64,000 nt of DNA from Geothrix sp. 21YS21S-2 (GTDB taxonomy: Bacteria; Acidobacteriota; Holophagae; Holophagales; Holophagaceae): NCBI RefSeq assembly GCF_030846775.1, contig NZ_CP132910.1, forward strand, positions 2,266,001 through 2,330,000. Direction: 5' to 3'. Shown piece by piece: positions 41,512 to 50,721 of this stretch. Numbering within the stretch: position 1 is the first letter of the stretch; each line of letters opens with the position of its first letter. Under the pieces are notes generated by a model. That model worked only from the letters and a program-made list of their open reading frames with translations, made no database searches and was not told the origin of the DNA. The translations under genes and the position numbers were made by a program.

Positions 41512-42086
41512 GGCTGGAGGGCCTTCGCCAGGTCCAGGGGCCGGGTCAACGGCAGGACGTGGCCGCCGGTGGGCCAGACCTGCCCCGGGAAGGCCATGGA
41601 CACCAGCGGGTCGTCCTCGGCGCCGAAAGCCAGGACCGGCCGGCGGAGCCCGCGCGCATCCTCGTCGCGCATGCGCAGGAGGTCGGCGCGGAGCCGCGGG
41701 ACGTCGGGTTCCCCGGGGGGCACCGCCGTGCCGAGGCGGGCGTGGAAGGCCTGAAGCACCTCGCCGGGAGCCTTCTCGAGGCGGTTCAGCATTCGGTCCA
41801 GGACCCGCACCGGGGTCCCCTGCGGGTAGTCCCCCGCCGCGGAGAAGCGCGCGAAGCCGTTGACCGACACCAGCGGAACCCCCGCCAGGGCCGGCTCCCG
41901 AAGGGCCCAGAGGCACCCGAAGGAGTGGCCCACCACCAGGTCCAGGTCCGGCGGGAACGCCAGCCGCTCCGGCCCGAAGTACCCCAGGTCCGCCTCGAAC
42001 CACTCGGGCCCTGCCAGGGCGGCCCGCAGCGGCCCCCAGAGGGACGGGCCGAAGCCCCAGCCGTGCACCAGGAGGATCCGTCTCAC
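41508..42086 (-). CDS. Alpha/beta-hydrolase, probable pimeloyl-ACP methyl ester esterase (BioH-like)
   Basis: 192 residues from a GTG that overlaps the bioF stop (GTGA). RRILLVHGWGFGPSLWGPL gives the oxyanion region and VVGHSFGCLWALRE the nucleophile Ser in GxSxG; Asp in LAFGAEDDPLVS and His in GGHVLPLTRP complete the triad. In this position, between bioF and bioC, it is expected to remove the methyl ester of pimeloyl-ACP, which ends the BioC pathway. It is shorter than E. coli BioH (about 256 residues), so which of the several analogous esterase families it belongs to is unclear. Confidence 0.78.
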   Translation of the reverse strand: MRRILLVHGWGFGPSLWGPLRAALAGPEWFEADLGYFGPERLAFPPDLDLVVGHSFGCLWALREPALAGVPLVSVNGFARFSAAGDYPQGTPVRVLDRMLNRLEKAPGEVLQAFHARLGTAVPPGEPDVPRLRADLLRMRDEDARGLRRPVLAFGAEDDPLVSMAFPGQVWPTGGHVLPLTRPLDLAKALQP

Positions 42087-43252
42087 GCGCCCGCCCTCCC
42101 CAGCCCCTGGAGGGCGTGGACGAGCAGGCCGAGGTCCTCCTCGGTGTGGGCCGCGCTCAGGGCCAGGCGCAGCCTTCCGGTGCCCGGAGGCACCGTCGGA
42201 GGACGGATCCCCACGGCCAGAACGCCCCGCTCCTCCAGGAACCGCGAGCCCGCCAGGGTATCGGCGTCCGAGCCCAGGACGGCGGGGACGATCTGGGTGT
42301 CCGAGGCCAGGGTGTCGATCCCCAAGGCCCGCAGGGCGCTCCGCACCCGCTCCGCGTGGCGGGAGAGGACGGCCCGCTCCCTGTCCAGGCGGGGGAGCAG
42401 CTCCACCGCCGCGAGGGCCGCCCCGGCCGAGGGGGGCGGCAGGGCCGTGCTGAAGATGAAGCCGCGGCACGTGTTCACAAGCCAGTCCACCAGGACGCCG
42501 TCGCAGGCCACGAAGGCCCCGTAGCCCCCGAGGGCCTTGCCGAACGTGCCCATCACCAGGTCCACGCGCCCCTTCACCCGGGCCTCGGCGCACAGGCCTG
42601 CGCCGCTGGGGCCCAGCACGCCGGTGGCGTGGGCCTCGTCCACGTAGAGGAAGGCCCCGTGCTCCGCGGCCAGGTCCGCCAGGGCCGGCAGGTCGGCGCG
42701 ATCCCCGTCCATGCTGAAGACGCTCTCCGTGAGGATCATGCGGAACGTGCCCCCGCCCCGCTCCAGCAGCTCCCGCAGGTGCCCCGGATCGTTGTGGCGG
42801 AACCGCTGGGCGCGCACCCCGGCCAGGCGCAGGCCCTCGTACATCGAGGCGTGTGCGAGCCGGTCGATGAAAACCCGGGGCTCGTGGCCCGCCGCCCGCG
42901 GATCCAGCAGGGCCGACAGCACGGCTGCATTCGTCTGGAAGCCCGAGCCCATGGCCAGGGCGGCCTCCGTGCCCTTCAGCGCCGCCAGCGCGCCCTCCAG
43001 CCGCGGGTGCACGGGGAGGGTGCCGCACACCAGGCGCGAGGCCGTGGCCCCGGTTCCCCCCGCATCCGCCTTCACCAGGCGCGAATCCCGGGCCAGGCCC
43101 AGGTAGTCGTTGCTGGAGAAGTTCACGAGGCGCCGCCCGTTGCGCTCCACCGCCATGCCGTCCAGGGGGGTCACCGGCGTGAGCGTGCGGCGCCGCGAGG
43201 CCCGGCCCAGGTCGTCCAGGGCCCGGGCCAGGGTGTCGCGGTAGGGGTCCAC
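42083..43252 (-). CDS. bioF: 8-amino-7-oxononanoate synthase
   Basis: 389 residues from the GTG at 43252, 2 bp after the bioB stop. LVNFSSNDYLGLARDSRL, SRLVCGTLPVHPRLEGALAALKGTEAALAMGSGF, FIDRLAHASMYEGLRL, LYVDEAHATGVLGPSGAG, and MGTFGKALGGYGAFVAC (PLP Lys) are standard BioF motifs. It condenses pimeloyl-ACP with alanine. The region before MAVERNG, about 32 residues, is present in typical BioF sequences, which supports the GTG start over an internal ATG. Confidence 0.93.
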   Translation of the reverse strand: MDPYRDTLARALDDLGRASRRRTLTPVTPLDGMAVERNGRRLVNFSSNDYLGLARDSRLVKADAGGTGATASRLVCGTLPVHPRLEGALAALKGTEAALAMGSGFQTNAAVLSALLDPRAAGHEPRVFIDRLAHASMYEGLRLAGVRAQRFRHNDPGHLRELLERGGGTFRMILTESVFSMDGDRADLPALADLAAEHGAFLYVDEAHATGVLGPSGAGLCAEARVKGRVDLVMGTFGKALGGYGAFVACDGVLVDWLVNTCRGFIFSTALPPPSAGAALAAVELLPRLDRERAVLSRHAERVRSALRALGIDTLASDTQIVPAVLGSDADTLAGSRFLEERGVLAVGIRPPTVPPGTGRLRLALSAAHTEEDLGLLVHALQGLGRAGA

Positions 43253-43254
43253 GC

Positions 43255-44196
43255 CTAGACCCGCGCGCCTTCCACCCTCATGCCCAGGGCGGCCATGAGG
43301 CGGCGGTCGTGGTTCTCGCCCGGATTGGGAGTCGTGAGGAGCTTGTCCCCGGTGAAGAGCGAATTGGCCCCCGCCAGGAACGCCAGGGCCTGCATCTCGT
43401 CGCTCATGGCGGTGCGCCCGGCGCTGAGGCGGATTCGGCTGGCGGGGAACAGGATCCGCGCCGTGGCGATCATGCGGATGAACTCCAGGGGCGGCACGGG
43501 CGGCAGGTCCGCCAGGGGCGTGCCGGCCACGGGCACCAGGTGGTTGATGGGGATGCTCTCCGGGGCCGGGTGCAGCTGGGTGAGCTCGTGGAGGAAGTGG
43601 ATGCGGTGGTCGATGGTCTCGCCCATGCCCACGATGCCGCCGCAGCAGACTTCCAGCCCCGCCCGGCGCACCGCGTCGATGGTGCGCAGGCGCTCCTCGA
43701 ACTTCCGGGTGCTGATCACGGTCTCGTAGAAGTCCCTGCTGCTGTCGATGTTGTGGTTGTACACCTGGCAGCCGGCCTCCTTCAGGCGCCGGGCCTGGTC
43801 CTGGGTGAGCATGCCCAGGGTCACGCACACCTCCATGCCCAGCCCGGAGACGCCCCGCACCATGGCCAGGACGGCCTCGAAGCCTTCGTTGTCCCGCACC
43901 TCGCGCCAGGAGGCGCCCATGCAATAGCGGGTCGACCCCTGGTCCCGGGCGGCGCGGGCGCCTTCCAGGACCGATTCCAGCTCCTTCATGGGCTCGACCT
44001 TGAGGCCGGTGTCGTACCGCGCGCTCTGGGGGCAGTAGGCGCAGTCCTCGGGACAGGCCCCGGTCTTGATGGAGTCCAGGGTGCAGAACTGGATCTCCTC
44101 GGGGTTCCAGTGGGCCCGGTGCGCCGTCGCCGCCCGGAAGACCAGTTCGGGCAGGGGCAGGTCATGGATGGCGCGGATCTCGGCGGGAGTCGTCAT
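43255..44196 (-). CDS. bioB: Biotin synthase
   Basis: 313 residues from the ATG at 44196. The radical-SAM motif is C48PEDCAYC55 and the enzyme carries the NHNIDSSRDFYETVISTRKFEERLRTI signature. It inserts sulfur into dethiobiotin. A longer TTG start (44214) is possible but it would overlap the IR at 44203-44217. It is the first gene of the operon bioB-bioF-esterase-bioC-bioD-bioA, a complete pathway from malonyl-ACP to biotin. Confidence 0.95.
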   Translation of the reverse strand: MTTPAEIRAIHDLPLPELVFRAATAHRAHWNPEEIQFCTLDSIKTGACPEDCAYCPQSARYDTGLKVEPMKELESVLEGARAARDQGSTRYCMGASWREVRDNEGFEAVLAMVRGVSGLGMEVCVTLGMLTQDQARRLKEAGCQVYNHNIDSSRDFYETVISTRKFEERLRTIDAVRRAGLEVCCGGIVGMGETIDHRIHFLHELTQLHPAPESIPINHLVPVAGTPLADLPPVPPLEFIRMIATARILFPASRIRLSAGRTAMSDEMQALAFLAGANSLFTGDKLLTTPNPGENHDRRLMAALGMRVEGARV

Positions 44197-44202
44197 GGGT
44201 GG

Positions 44203-44217
44203 CCTTTGGAACAAAGG
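44203..44217. promoter_or_regulatory. Palindrome at the bioB ribosome site
   Basis: CCTTTG-GAA-CAAAGG, with AAAGG forming the likely Shine-Dalgarno of bioB. It may be a small operator or a stem that masks the ribosome site. The classical BirA operator was not found here. Confidence 0.4.
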
Positions 44218-44259
44218 ACACAGCCTAGCATGGGCGCCCCGCGGCCACAGCCGGACGAG

Positions 44260-44718
44260 CTAGAGACCGCCCTTGTTTTCCAGGCCCGTCTCCAGGTTCC
44301 GGAGATGCGCGACCAGACCGTCCAGTTGCTCCTTGAGCGCCACCAGATCCTCCTCCGGGCAGCCCAGGGCCGCGAAGAGGGTCCCGGGGACGCACCCGCA
44401 CGCCTCCTTGAGGGCGGCGCCCCGGGGGGTGAGGTCCACCCGGACCACGCGCTCGTCGTCCAGACTGCGGGTGCGGGTGATGAAGCCGGACGCCTCCAGG
44501 CGCTTGAGGAGCGGGGTGAGGGTGTTGGTGTTGAGCAGGGCCCGGTCGCAGAGGCGCGAAACGGCGCACGGCGCGTCCTCCCACAGGATCATCAGGACGA
44601 TGTACTGCGGGTAGGTGAGCCCCAGCGGCTCCAGCAGCGGCTGGTAGAGCCGCGTCACGAGCCGCGAGGCGGCGTAGAGGGGAAAGCACAGCTGGCGTTC
44701 CAGGAGCAGGGGGTCCAT
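44260..44718 (-). CDS. ohrR: OhrR-like MarR-family regulator
   Basis: 152 residues. LLLERQLCFPLYAASRLVTRLYQPLLEPLGLTYPQYIVLMILWE is the OhrR N-terminus with Cys11 at the peroxide-sensing position (Cys15/22 in known OhrR). The winged helix shows NTNTLTPLLKRLEASGFITRTRSLDDERVVRVDLT. In OhrR this Cys is oxidised by organic hydroperoxides, releasing the DNA. It is the last gene of ohr-gpx-ohrR, 1 bp after gpx. Confidence 0.88.
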   Translation of the reverse strand: MDPLLLERQLCFPLYAASRLVTRLYQPLLEPLGLTYPQYIVLMILWEDAPCAVSRLCDRALLNTNTLTPLLKRLEASGFITRTRSLDDERVVRVDLTPRGAALKEACGCVPGTLFAALGCPEEDLVALKEQLDGLVAHLRNLETGLENKGGL

Positions 44719-44719
44719 G

Positions 44720-45205
44720 TCACCTTCCCAGGAGCTGCAGGATCGCCTTCTCCAGCCTCGCGGGGACGGTCGACGGCGCGTACCGCTTCACCGGCCGCCC
44801 TTCCCGGTCCAGGAGGAACTTCGTGAAGTTCCATTTCACGGCCTCGCTGCCCAGGACCCCCGGCAGGGCGCCGGTGAGCCACGTGAAGAGCGGGTGGGCC
44901 TTGGGGCCCTTCACCTCCACCTTCGCGAACATGGGGAAGGTGACGCCGTAGTTCAGCAGGCACCCGCCCGCGATGGAGGCCTCGTCCCCCGGCTCCTGCC
45001 TGCCGAACTGGTTGCAGGGGAAGCCGAGGACCACGAGGCCCTCGTCCCGGTGGTCCCGCCAGAGCTGCTCCAGACCGGCGTACTGGGGCGTGAAGCCGCA
45101 CTCGCTGGCGGTGTTCACCACCAGCACGACCTTGCCGCGGTACCGGGAGAGGGGGATCTCCTCCCCCTTCAGGGAGGTGGCCGTGAAGGCCTCGAGGCCG
45201 CTCAA
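44720..45205 (-). CDS. Glutathione peroxidase-family peroxidase
   Basis: 161 residues from a TTG that overlaps the Ohr stop. VNTASECGFTPQYAGLEQLW holds the peroxidatic Cys36, FPCNQFGRQEPG the conserved Gln (and a second Cys), and WNFTKFLLDREGRPVKRYAPS the Trp. Bacterial enzymes of this type usually take electrons from thioredoxin rather than glutathione. It reduces hydroperoxides, which matches the flanking ohr and ohrR. The TTG is chosen because a longer frame would run through Ohr in another frame. Confidence 0.87.
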   Translation of the reverse strand: MSGLEAFTATSLKGEEIPLSRYRGKVVLVVNTASECGFTPQYAGLEQLWRDHRDEGLVVLGFPCNQFGRQEPGDEASIAGGCLLNYGVTFPMFAKVEVKGPKAHPLFTWLTGALPGVLGSEAVKWNFTKFLLDREGRPVKRYAPSTVPARLEKAILQLLGR

Positions 45206-45618
45206 AGCAGCACCAGCTCCACCGGCACGTTGCCGCGCACGGCGTTGGAGTAGGGACACACCTGGTGGGCCTGTTCCATCAGCGACTGGGCCTGCTCCCG
45301 GGAGACGTCGGGAAGGAAGACCTCGAGCTTCACCGCAAGCTGGAAGCCGCCGCCATCCTTGGGCCCGATGCCCACCGTGGCGTCCACCCGCTGGGTGCCC
45401 AGGCGCACCTTGGCGGACCCGGCGACGAAACCCAGGGCGCTCTGGAAGCACGCCGCGTAGCCCGCCGCGAAGAGCATCTCCGGGTTGGGATTGGGTCCGC
45501 CCGGGCCGCCCAGGCCCTTGGGAAGGGCGAGCTGGAGGTCCAGGACGCCGTCGCTGCTGGTGACGCGGCCGGCGCGGCCGCCGTTGGCCGAAGCCTTGAT
45601 TTCGTACAGTGCGTTCAT
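45202..45618 (-). CDS. ohr: Organic hydroperoxide resistance protein Ohr
   Basis: 138 residues. MNALYEIKASANGGRAGRVTSSDGVLDLQLALPKGLGG is the N-terminal half, and Cys57 (AAGYAACFQSAL) and Cys121 (HQVCPYSNAVRGN) are the redox pair. Ohr is a lipoyl-dependent peroxidase for organic and fatty-acid hydroperoxides. A strong tandem palindrome lies 16-44 bp upstream. First gene of the operon. Confidence 0.95.
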   Translation of the reverse strand: MNALYEIKASANGGRAGRVTSSDGVLDLQLALPKGLGGPGGPNPNPEMLFAAGYAACFQSALGFVAGSAKVRLGTQRVDATVGIGPKDGGGFQLAVKLEVFLPDVSREQAQSLMEQAHQVCPYSNAVRGNVPVELVLL

Positions 45619-45633
45619 GGCGGGTCCCTTATA

Positions 45634-45662
45634 TATCGCAAGCGATTTAGTCGCTTGCGATA
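45634..45662. promoter_or_regulatory. Tandem palindromic OhrR operator
   Basis: A perfect 12-bp inverted repeat (TATCGCAAGCGA / TCGCTTGCGATA) with spacer TTTAG. Each half is nearly palindromic on its own (ATCGCAAGCGAT and TCGCTTGCGA), so two dimers could bind side by side upstream of ohr. Confidence 0.65.
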
Positions 45663-45786
45663 ACAATACGCCCCCCCACCGCCCTGTCAAGGCCGGCCTG
45701 CGGCCCCCCCTCTGCTAGACTCTGGAAAAACCCCGAGACGGACCCATGCAACCCATGCGACGACCTGTACCCGCGAGCCCGCGATC

Positions 45787-47727
45787 ATGATCCTGTACTG
45801 GACCGCTCTGGGACTCTCGGCCCTTTCGGGGATCCCGGGCCTCTTCCTCCCGCGCAAGGGCGGGGTCGCGTCGGCGGTCCTGCTCTGCCTGGCCGCGGTG
45901 GCGGGCCTCGCCGCCTCGGCGCGGGTCCTCTGCTTCGGCCTCGCGTGGAGCCAGGCCCTCCCGGCCACCCCCCTGGGGCCGGCGGGGTCGCTGGCCTTCG
46001 ACGCCGTCGCGGCCTTCTTCCTGATTCCGGTCGTGGCGCTCTCGGCCTGCGGCGCGCTGTACGGCGTCCGCTACTGGGAGGACCACCACGAGAACGCCCG
46101 CAGGCTGCGGCTGCTGCTGGGGATCCTGGCGGCCTTCACGGGGCTGCTGACCGCCGCCTCCCACATGGTCACCTTCCTCGTGGCCTGGGAGGGCATGGCC
46201 ATCGCCGCCTTCTTCCTGGTCACCACCGAGGACCGGGAGCCCGAGGCCCGACAGGCCGGGTGGCTCTACCTGGTCACGACCCACCTGGGAACGCTGTGCC
46301 TGTTCGGAGCCTTCGCCCTGACGGTCCCGGCCACCGGAGGCCTGGGCTTCGGAGCCCTACCCGGGGGCTTCGTCGCCAGCGGACGCGGCACGGCGGCCTT
46401 CGTCCTCTACCTGGTGAGCTTCGGCCTCAAGGCCGGGGCCCTGCCGCTGCACTACTGGCTGCCCCCGGCCCACGCGGCCGCGCCCAGCCACGTGTCCTCC
46501 TACCTTTCGGGCGTGCTCATCAAGACGGGGATCCTGGGCATGGTCCGGCTCCTTTCCTGGGTTCCGGATCCGCCGCTTTGGTGGGGCGGGGCCTGGGTGG
46601 CGCTGGGCGCCCTCTCGGGCATCCTGGGCGTGGCCCTGGCCCTGGGCCAGCACGACCTCAAGCGGCTCCTGGCCTACCACTCCATCGAGAACATCGGGAT
46701 CATCCTCCTGGGCCTGGGCCTGGGCACCCTGGGAAAGAGTACGGGGCACCCCGCCATCATGGTCCTGGGCTACGCGGGCGCGATGCTCCACGTGCTCAAC
46801 CACGGACTCTTCAAGGGCCTCCTCTTCCTGGCCGCGGGCTCGGCGGTGCACGCCACGGGCACCCGGAACCTCGAACGCATGGGCGGGCTCGCCCACCGGA
46901 TGCCCTGGACCTCCGGGGGCTTCCTGGCCGGGGCCTGGGCCATCTGCGGCCTGCCGCCCCTGAACGGGTTCGTCAGCGAGCTGTTCATCTACCTCGCCGC
47001 CTTCCACGCCCTGCCCCTGTCCCGCTCCCCCTGGCCCGCCGTGTCGCTGGCGTCCCTGGCCCTCATCGGCGCCCTGGCCCTGGCCTGCTTCGCCAAGGCC
47101 TACGGGATCGCCTTCCTGGGGATGCCCCGGTCCCCCGGGGCGGACCAGGCCCGCGAGGCGCCCCGGGCCATGCTGGCCCCCATGGGCATCCTGGCCCTGG
47201 CGTGCCTCGCCATCGGCCTGGCGCCGGCCCTGGCGGCCCCGGCCCTGGACCGGGTGGTGGCGGGCATGACCGGCTCGCAGGCCCTGCCCCGCCTGGGCAC
47301 CCTGGTGAACCTCCCCGCCCTCTCGATCCTGGCCGCCCTGCTCCTGGCGCTGGGCGCCCTCCTGTGGCGCTGGGCGGGACGGTCCCGCTCGGAGCGCGAC
47401 GTCCCCACCTGGGACTGCGGGTTCGAGGGGGGCACGCCCCGCATGCAGTACACCGCCTCCTCCTTCGCGGACGGCCTGGTCACGGGCATGCACTGGGCGC
47501 TGTGGCCCAAGGTCCACTGGCGCCGGCTCACGACCCTCTTCCCCTTCCCGACCCGCTTCGCCAGCCACCTGCCCGACCCGGTCCTGGACCGGGCCGGCAT
47601 CCCCCTCGCGGGCCTCGCGTCCCGCTGGCTGGAGCGGCTCCGGTTCTTCCAGGGGGGGCACCTTCCGGTGTACCTCCTCTACGTGATGCTCACCCTCATC
47701 CTCCTTCTCCTGTGGACGGCGGCATGA
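45787..47727 (+). CDS. HyfB/Ehr-like proton-pumping membrane subunit
   Basis: 646 residues and mostly membrane helices (about 16). The centre is the Proton_antipo_M antiporter domain (VTFLVAWEGMAIAAFFLVTTEDREPEARQAGWLYLVTTHLG, PLHYWLPPAHAAAPSHVSSYLSGVLIKTGILGMVRL, DLKRLLAYHSIENIGIILLGLGLG). The C-terminus WDCGFEGGTPRMQYTASSFADGLV is seen in HyfB/EhrA. Such subunits conduct H+ or Na+ in complex I and membrane hydrogenases. First of five overlapping genes. Confidence 0.86.
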   Translation: MILYWTALGLSALSGIPGLFLPRKGGVASAVLLCLAAVAGLAASARVLCFGLAWSQALPATPLGPAGSLAFDAVAAFFLIPVVALSACGALYGVRYWEDHHENARRLRLLLGILAAFTGLLTAASHMVTFLVAWEGMAIAAFFLVTTEDREPEARQAGWLYLVTTHLGTLCLFGAFALTVPATGGLGFGALPGGFVASGRGTAAFVLYLVSFGLKAGALPLHYWLPPAHAAAPSHVSSYLSGVLIKTGILGMVRLLSWVPDPPLWWGGAWVALGALSGILGVALALGQHDLKRLLAYHSIENIGIILLGLGLGTLGKSTGHPAIMVLGYAGAMLHVLNHGLFKGLLFLAAGSAVHATGTRNLERMGGLAHRMPWTSGGFLAGAWAICGLPPLNGFVSELFIYLAAFHALPLSRSPWPAVSLASLALIGALALACFAKAYGIAFLGMPRSPGADQAREAPRAMLAPMGILALACLAIGLAPALAAPALDRVVAGMTGSQALPRLGTLVNLPALSILAALLLALGALLWRWAGRSRSERDVPTWDCGFEGGTPRMQYTASSFADGLVTGMHWALWPKVHWRRLTTLFPFPTRFASHLPDPVLDRAGIPLAGLASRWLERLRFFQGGHLPVYLLYVMLTLILLLLWTAA

Positions 47728-48650
47728 TCGGGACGCCCGGGGTCCGGATCCTCCACGTGCTCCTCCAGGTGGTTTCCACCCTGGCGCTCTCGCCCCTCGT
47801 CCCGGGCCTGATCAACAAGGTCAAGGCCGTCCTTGCCGGACGCACGGGGCCCCCGGTGCTCCAGCTCTACTACGACCTGGCCAAGCTCTCCCGCAAGCGG
47901 GCCCTCTTCAGCCGCACCACCACCCCCATCTTCCTGGCGGGGCCCGTGGCGGCGGTGGCGGCGGTGCTCACCGCGGCCCTGCTGGTGCCCTTCGGTCACT
48001 TCCCGGCCCCGGTGCACTTCCAGGGGGACGCGGTGCTGTTCGTCTACCTCTTCGGGCTCGCGCGCTTCCTCACCATCCTCGCGGCCCTGGACACGGGCTC
48101 GAGCTTCGAGGGCATGGGCTCGGCCCGGGAGGCCACCTTCTCGGCCCTGGCCGAACCCGCCCTCTTCCTGGGCTTCGCGGCCCTGGCCAAGGCCTCGGGC
48201 AGCGTCTCCCTCTCGGACATGCTGGCTTCCCCGGGCTTCGGGCTCTCCCGCGCCATGGCCCCCTTCATCCTGGTGCTGGTGAGCTGGGCCATCGTCTTCC
48301 TGGCCGAGAACGCCCGGCTCCCGGTGGACGACCCCAACACGCACCTGGAGCTGACCATGATCCACGAGGCCATGGTGCTGGACCACTCCGGGCGGCCCCT
48401 GGCCCTGGTGCTCTACGGCGCCAGCCTCAAGCTCCAGGTGCTGGGGGCCCTGATCCTGGGGCCCCTCCTGCCGCGCACCCGCCACCCATGGCTGGACTGG
48501 GGCGCCTATTTCCTGGGCCTGGCCCTGCTCGCGGCGGGGGTGGGCGTGGTGGAGAGCGTCACCTCGCGCCTGCGCATGACCCGGGTGCCCCAGTTCCTCG
48601 TGGCCAGCGTGCTGGCCTCGGCCTTCGCCTTCCTGATCCTGCTGGTGTAG
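47724..48650 (+). CDS. HyfC/NuoH-like membrane anchor subunit
   Basis: 308 residues, start overlapping the previous stop (ATGA). It has about 8 membrane helices and the NuoH/HyfC motif [32 protein letters not shown], where acidic residues on the cytosolic side contact the peripheral subunits. [29 protein letters not shown] matches HycD/HyfC. It anchors the soluble redox arm to the membrane. Confidence 0.88.
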   Translation: MIGTPGVRILHVLLQVVSTLALSPLVPGLINKVKAVLAGRTGPPVLQLYYDLAKLSRKRALFSRTTTPIFLAGPVAAVAAVLTAALLVPFGHFPAPVHFQGDAVLFVYLFGLARFLTILAALDTGSSFEGMGSAREATFSALAEPALFLGFAALAKASGSVSLSDMLASPGFGLSRAMAPFILVLVSWAIVFLAENARLPVDDPNTHLELTMIHEAMVLDHSGRPLALVLYGASLKLQVLGALILGPLLPRTRHPWLDWGAYFLGLALLAAGVGVVESVTSRLRMTRVPQFLVASVLASAFAFLILLV

Positions 48651-48653
48651 ACG

Positions 48654-49289
48654 ATGCTCTGCGACCTCCTCATCGCCCTGACGATGCTCACCAACTTCGC
48701 GCTGGTAACCTCCAGCCGGGTGGCGAAGGTGGTGCGGCTGGCGGTGATCCAGGGCATCATCCTGGGTTCGCTGCCCATCGCCATGGGCCTGGGCCGGCAT
48801 CCCCACATCCTGCTCATGGCGGTCAGCACCGTCGCCGTGAAGGGCTGGTTCATCCCCTTCCTCTTCCGCCGCGCCCTGAAGCAGGTGAAGACGCCGCGGG
48901 AGGTCGAGCCCTACATCGGGTACGGTACCTCGGTCATCTTCTGCGCCCTGGGGACGGCACTGAGCCTGATGCTGGCCCACACCCTGCCCCTGGAGCCCGG
49001 CGCGGCCCACCCCCTCCTGCTCCCCGCGGGGCTCGCCACCCTCTTCACCGGGTGCCTGCTCCTGGTGTCGCGCAAGAAGGCCCTCACCCAGGTGGTGGGC
49101 TACCTGGTGCTGGAGAACGGCATCTACCTCTTCGGCCTCATGCTCGTGGAGGAGATGCCGCTCCTGGTGGAGGCGGGCATCCTCCTGGACCTGTTCGTGG
49201 GCATCTTCGTCATGGGCATCGTCATCAACCACATCTCGGTGGCGTTCGACTCCATGGACACGCACCACCTGGCCAAGCTGAAGGACTGA
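48654..49289 (+). CDS. HyfE-like membrane subunit
   Basis: 211 residues and about 6 membrane helices. It fits HyfE (NuoK-like): MLCDLLIALTMLTNFALVTSSRVAKVVRLAVIQGIILGSLP, then ALTQVVGYLVLENGIYLFGLMLVEEMPLLVEAGILLDLFVGIFVMGIVINHI. The Glu in LENGIYLFG is the conserved charged residue of the family. Gap 3 bp upstream. Confidence 0.85.
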   Translation: MLCDLLIALTMLTNFALVTSSRVAKVVRLAVIQGIILGSLPIAMGLGRHPHILLMAVSTVAVKGWFIPFLFRRALKQVKTPREVEPYIGYGTSVIFCALGTALSLMLAHTLPLEPGAAHPLLLPAGLATLFTGCLLLVSRKKALTQVVGYLVLENGIYLFGLMLVEEMPLLVEAGILLDLFVGIFVMGIVINHISVAFDSMDTHHLAKLKD

Positions 49290-49293
49290 CGCG

Positions 49294-50721
49294 ATGGCCT
49301 GGTACCTCATCCTCCTCCCGCTCCTGGCCGCGCTCCTCGCGTTCCTGACGCCCAGCCCGGCGTGGCGGCCGCGGATCCTGCCGGCCACGGCGGTCCTCCA
49401 CCTGGGCGGGCTCCTGGCGGCCCTGCGCGGACCCCTGAGGCCGGGCGCGTGGCTCGCCCTGGATCCCATGGGCGGCTGGGTCCTCCTGGTCATCAGCGTC
49501 CTGTTCCTCCTCTGCGCCTGGTACACCCCGGCCTACCTGGCCCTGCGCCCCAACCGGGACAACCGGATCTTCATCACGTGCTTCCTCAGCTTCCTGGGCC
49601 TGGCCTCCCTGCTGGCCCAGGCCACCCATCCGGGCCTGGTGTGGGTGGCCATGGAGACCCTCACCCTGTCCACGGCTCCGCTCATCTACTTCAACAAGAA
49701 CCAGCGCTCCCTGGAGGCCGCCTGGAAGTACCTCATGATCGGCTCCGTGGGCATCGCCTTCGCCCTGCTGGGAACGCTGTTCATCGCCTACGCGGCCCAC
49801 ATGGGGGGCCTGCGGGAACCCCTCCGCTTCGACCGGCTCTGCCTGGAGGCCGCGCGCCTCTCCCGGCCCTGGCTGCGGGTGGGCTTCATCCTGAGCCTGG
49901 TGGGCTACGGCACCAAGATGGGCATCGCGCCCCTGCACACCTGGAAGCCCGACGCCTACGGCGAGACGCCCGGGGTCGTGGGCGCGCTGCTGGCCGGGGG
50001 CATGACCAGCTGCGCCTTCCTCGCCCTGCTGCGCGTCCAGACCGTGATGGCCGCCGCCGGGGAGGGCCCCTTCGCCCGCGGGCTCATGGTGGTGCTGGGC
50101 CTGGTCTCCATGGCCTGGGCCTTCGTCTTCCTGGTTCGCCAGGGGGACCTCAAGCGCATGCTGGCCTACTCCAGCGTCGAGCACATGGGGATCCTGCTCT
50201 TCGGCATAGGGCTGGGCGGACCCGCCGCGGCCTTCGCGCTCTACCACCTGGCCGCCAACGCCCTGGTGAAGTGCGTGCTCTTCCTCTCCGTGGGCAACAT
50301 CCACCGCTCGTACGATTCCCGCCAGCTGCCGTACGTCACCGGTGCCATCCGGCGCACGCCCGTGTCGGCCTGGCTCCTGCTCCTGGCCTTCCTGGCCATC
50401 ACCGGCACCCCGCCCTTCGCGCCCTTCGTGAGCGAGTTCAACCTGGCCCTGCTGGCCCTGGGACCGGGCCGGACCTGGCCGGGGCTCCTCTTCCTGATCC
50501 TTCTGGCCGGAGTCTTCCTCGCCATGAGCGACACGCTGGTGAAGGTGGTGTTCGGGGCGCCCAGCCGCGAGCGGGCCCGCACCCCCTACCGGGACACCTT
50601 CGGCACCACGGCCCCCCTCATCGCCGCCCTCGCCCTGGCCCTGGTCATGGGCCTCTGGCTGCCGAGCCCCCTGGCTTCGATGCTCCGGAGCTCCGCGGCC
50701 CTGCTGGAGGCGCGCCCATGA
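49294..50721 (+). CDS. HyfF-like proton-pumping membrane subunit
   Basis: 475 residues with about 14 helices and an antiporter-type centre (WVAMETLTLSTAPLIYFNKNQRSLEAAWKYLMIGSVGIAFALLG, KMGIAPLHTWKPDAYGETPGVVGALLAGGMTSCAFLALLR, DLKRMLAYSSVEHMGILLFGIGLGG). Corresponds to HyfF/EhrD and is paralogous to the first gene. Conserved Lys and Glu residues indicate a working ion channel. Confidence 0.87.
   Translation: MAWYLILLPLLAALLAFLTPSPAWRPRILPATAVLHLGGLLAALRGPLRPGAWLALDPMGGWVLLVISVLFLLCAWYTPAYLALRPNRDNRIFITCFLSFLGLASLLAQATHPGLVWVAMETLTLSTAPLIYFNKNQRSLEAAWKYLMIGSVGIAFALLGTLFIAYAAHMGGLREPLRFDRLCLEAARLSRPWLRVGFILSLVGYGTKMGIAPLHTWKPDAYGETPGVVGALLAGGMTSCAFLALLRVQTVMAAAGEGPFARGLMVVLGLVSMAWAFVFLVRQGDLKRMLAYSSVEHMGILLFGIGLGGPAAAFALYHLAANALVKCVLFLSVGNIHRSYDSRQLPYVTGAIRRTPVSAWLLLLAFLAITGTPPFAPFVSEFNLALLALGPGRTWPGLLFLILLAGVFLAMSDTLVKVVFGAPSRERARTPYRDTFGTTAPLIAALALALVMGLWLPSPLASMLRSSAALLEARP

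Noticed and set aside
44197-44259. BirA operator before bioB
   Set aside because: No TTGTAAAC/GTTTACAA-type palindrome is present; only the short CCTTTG/CAAAGG repeat.
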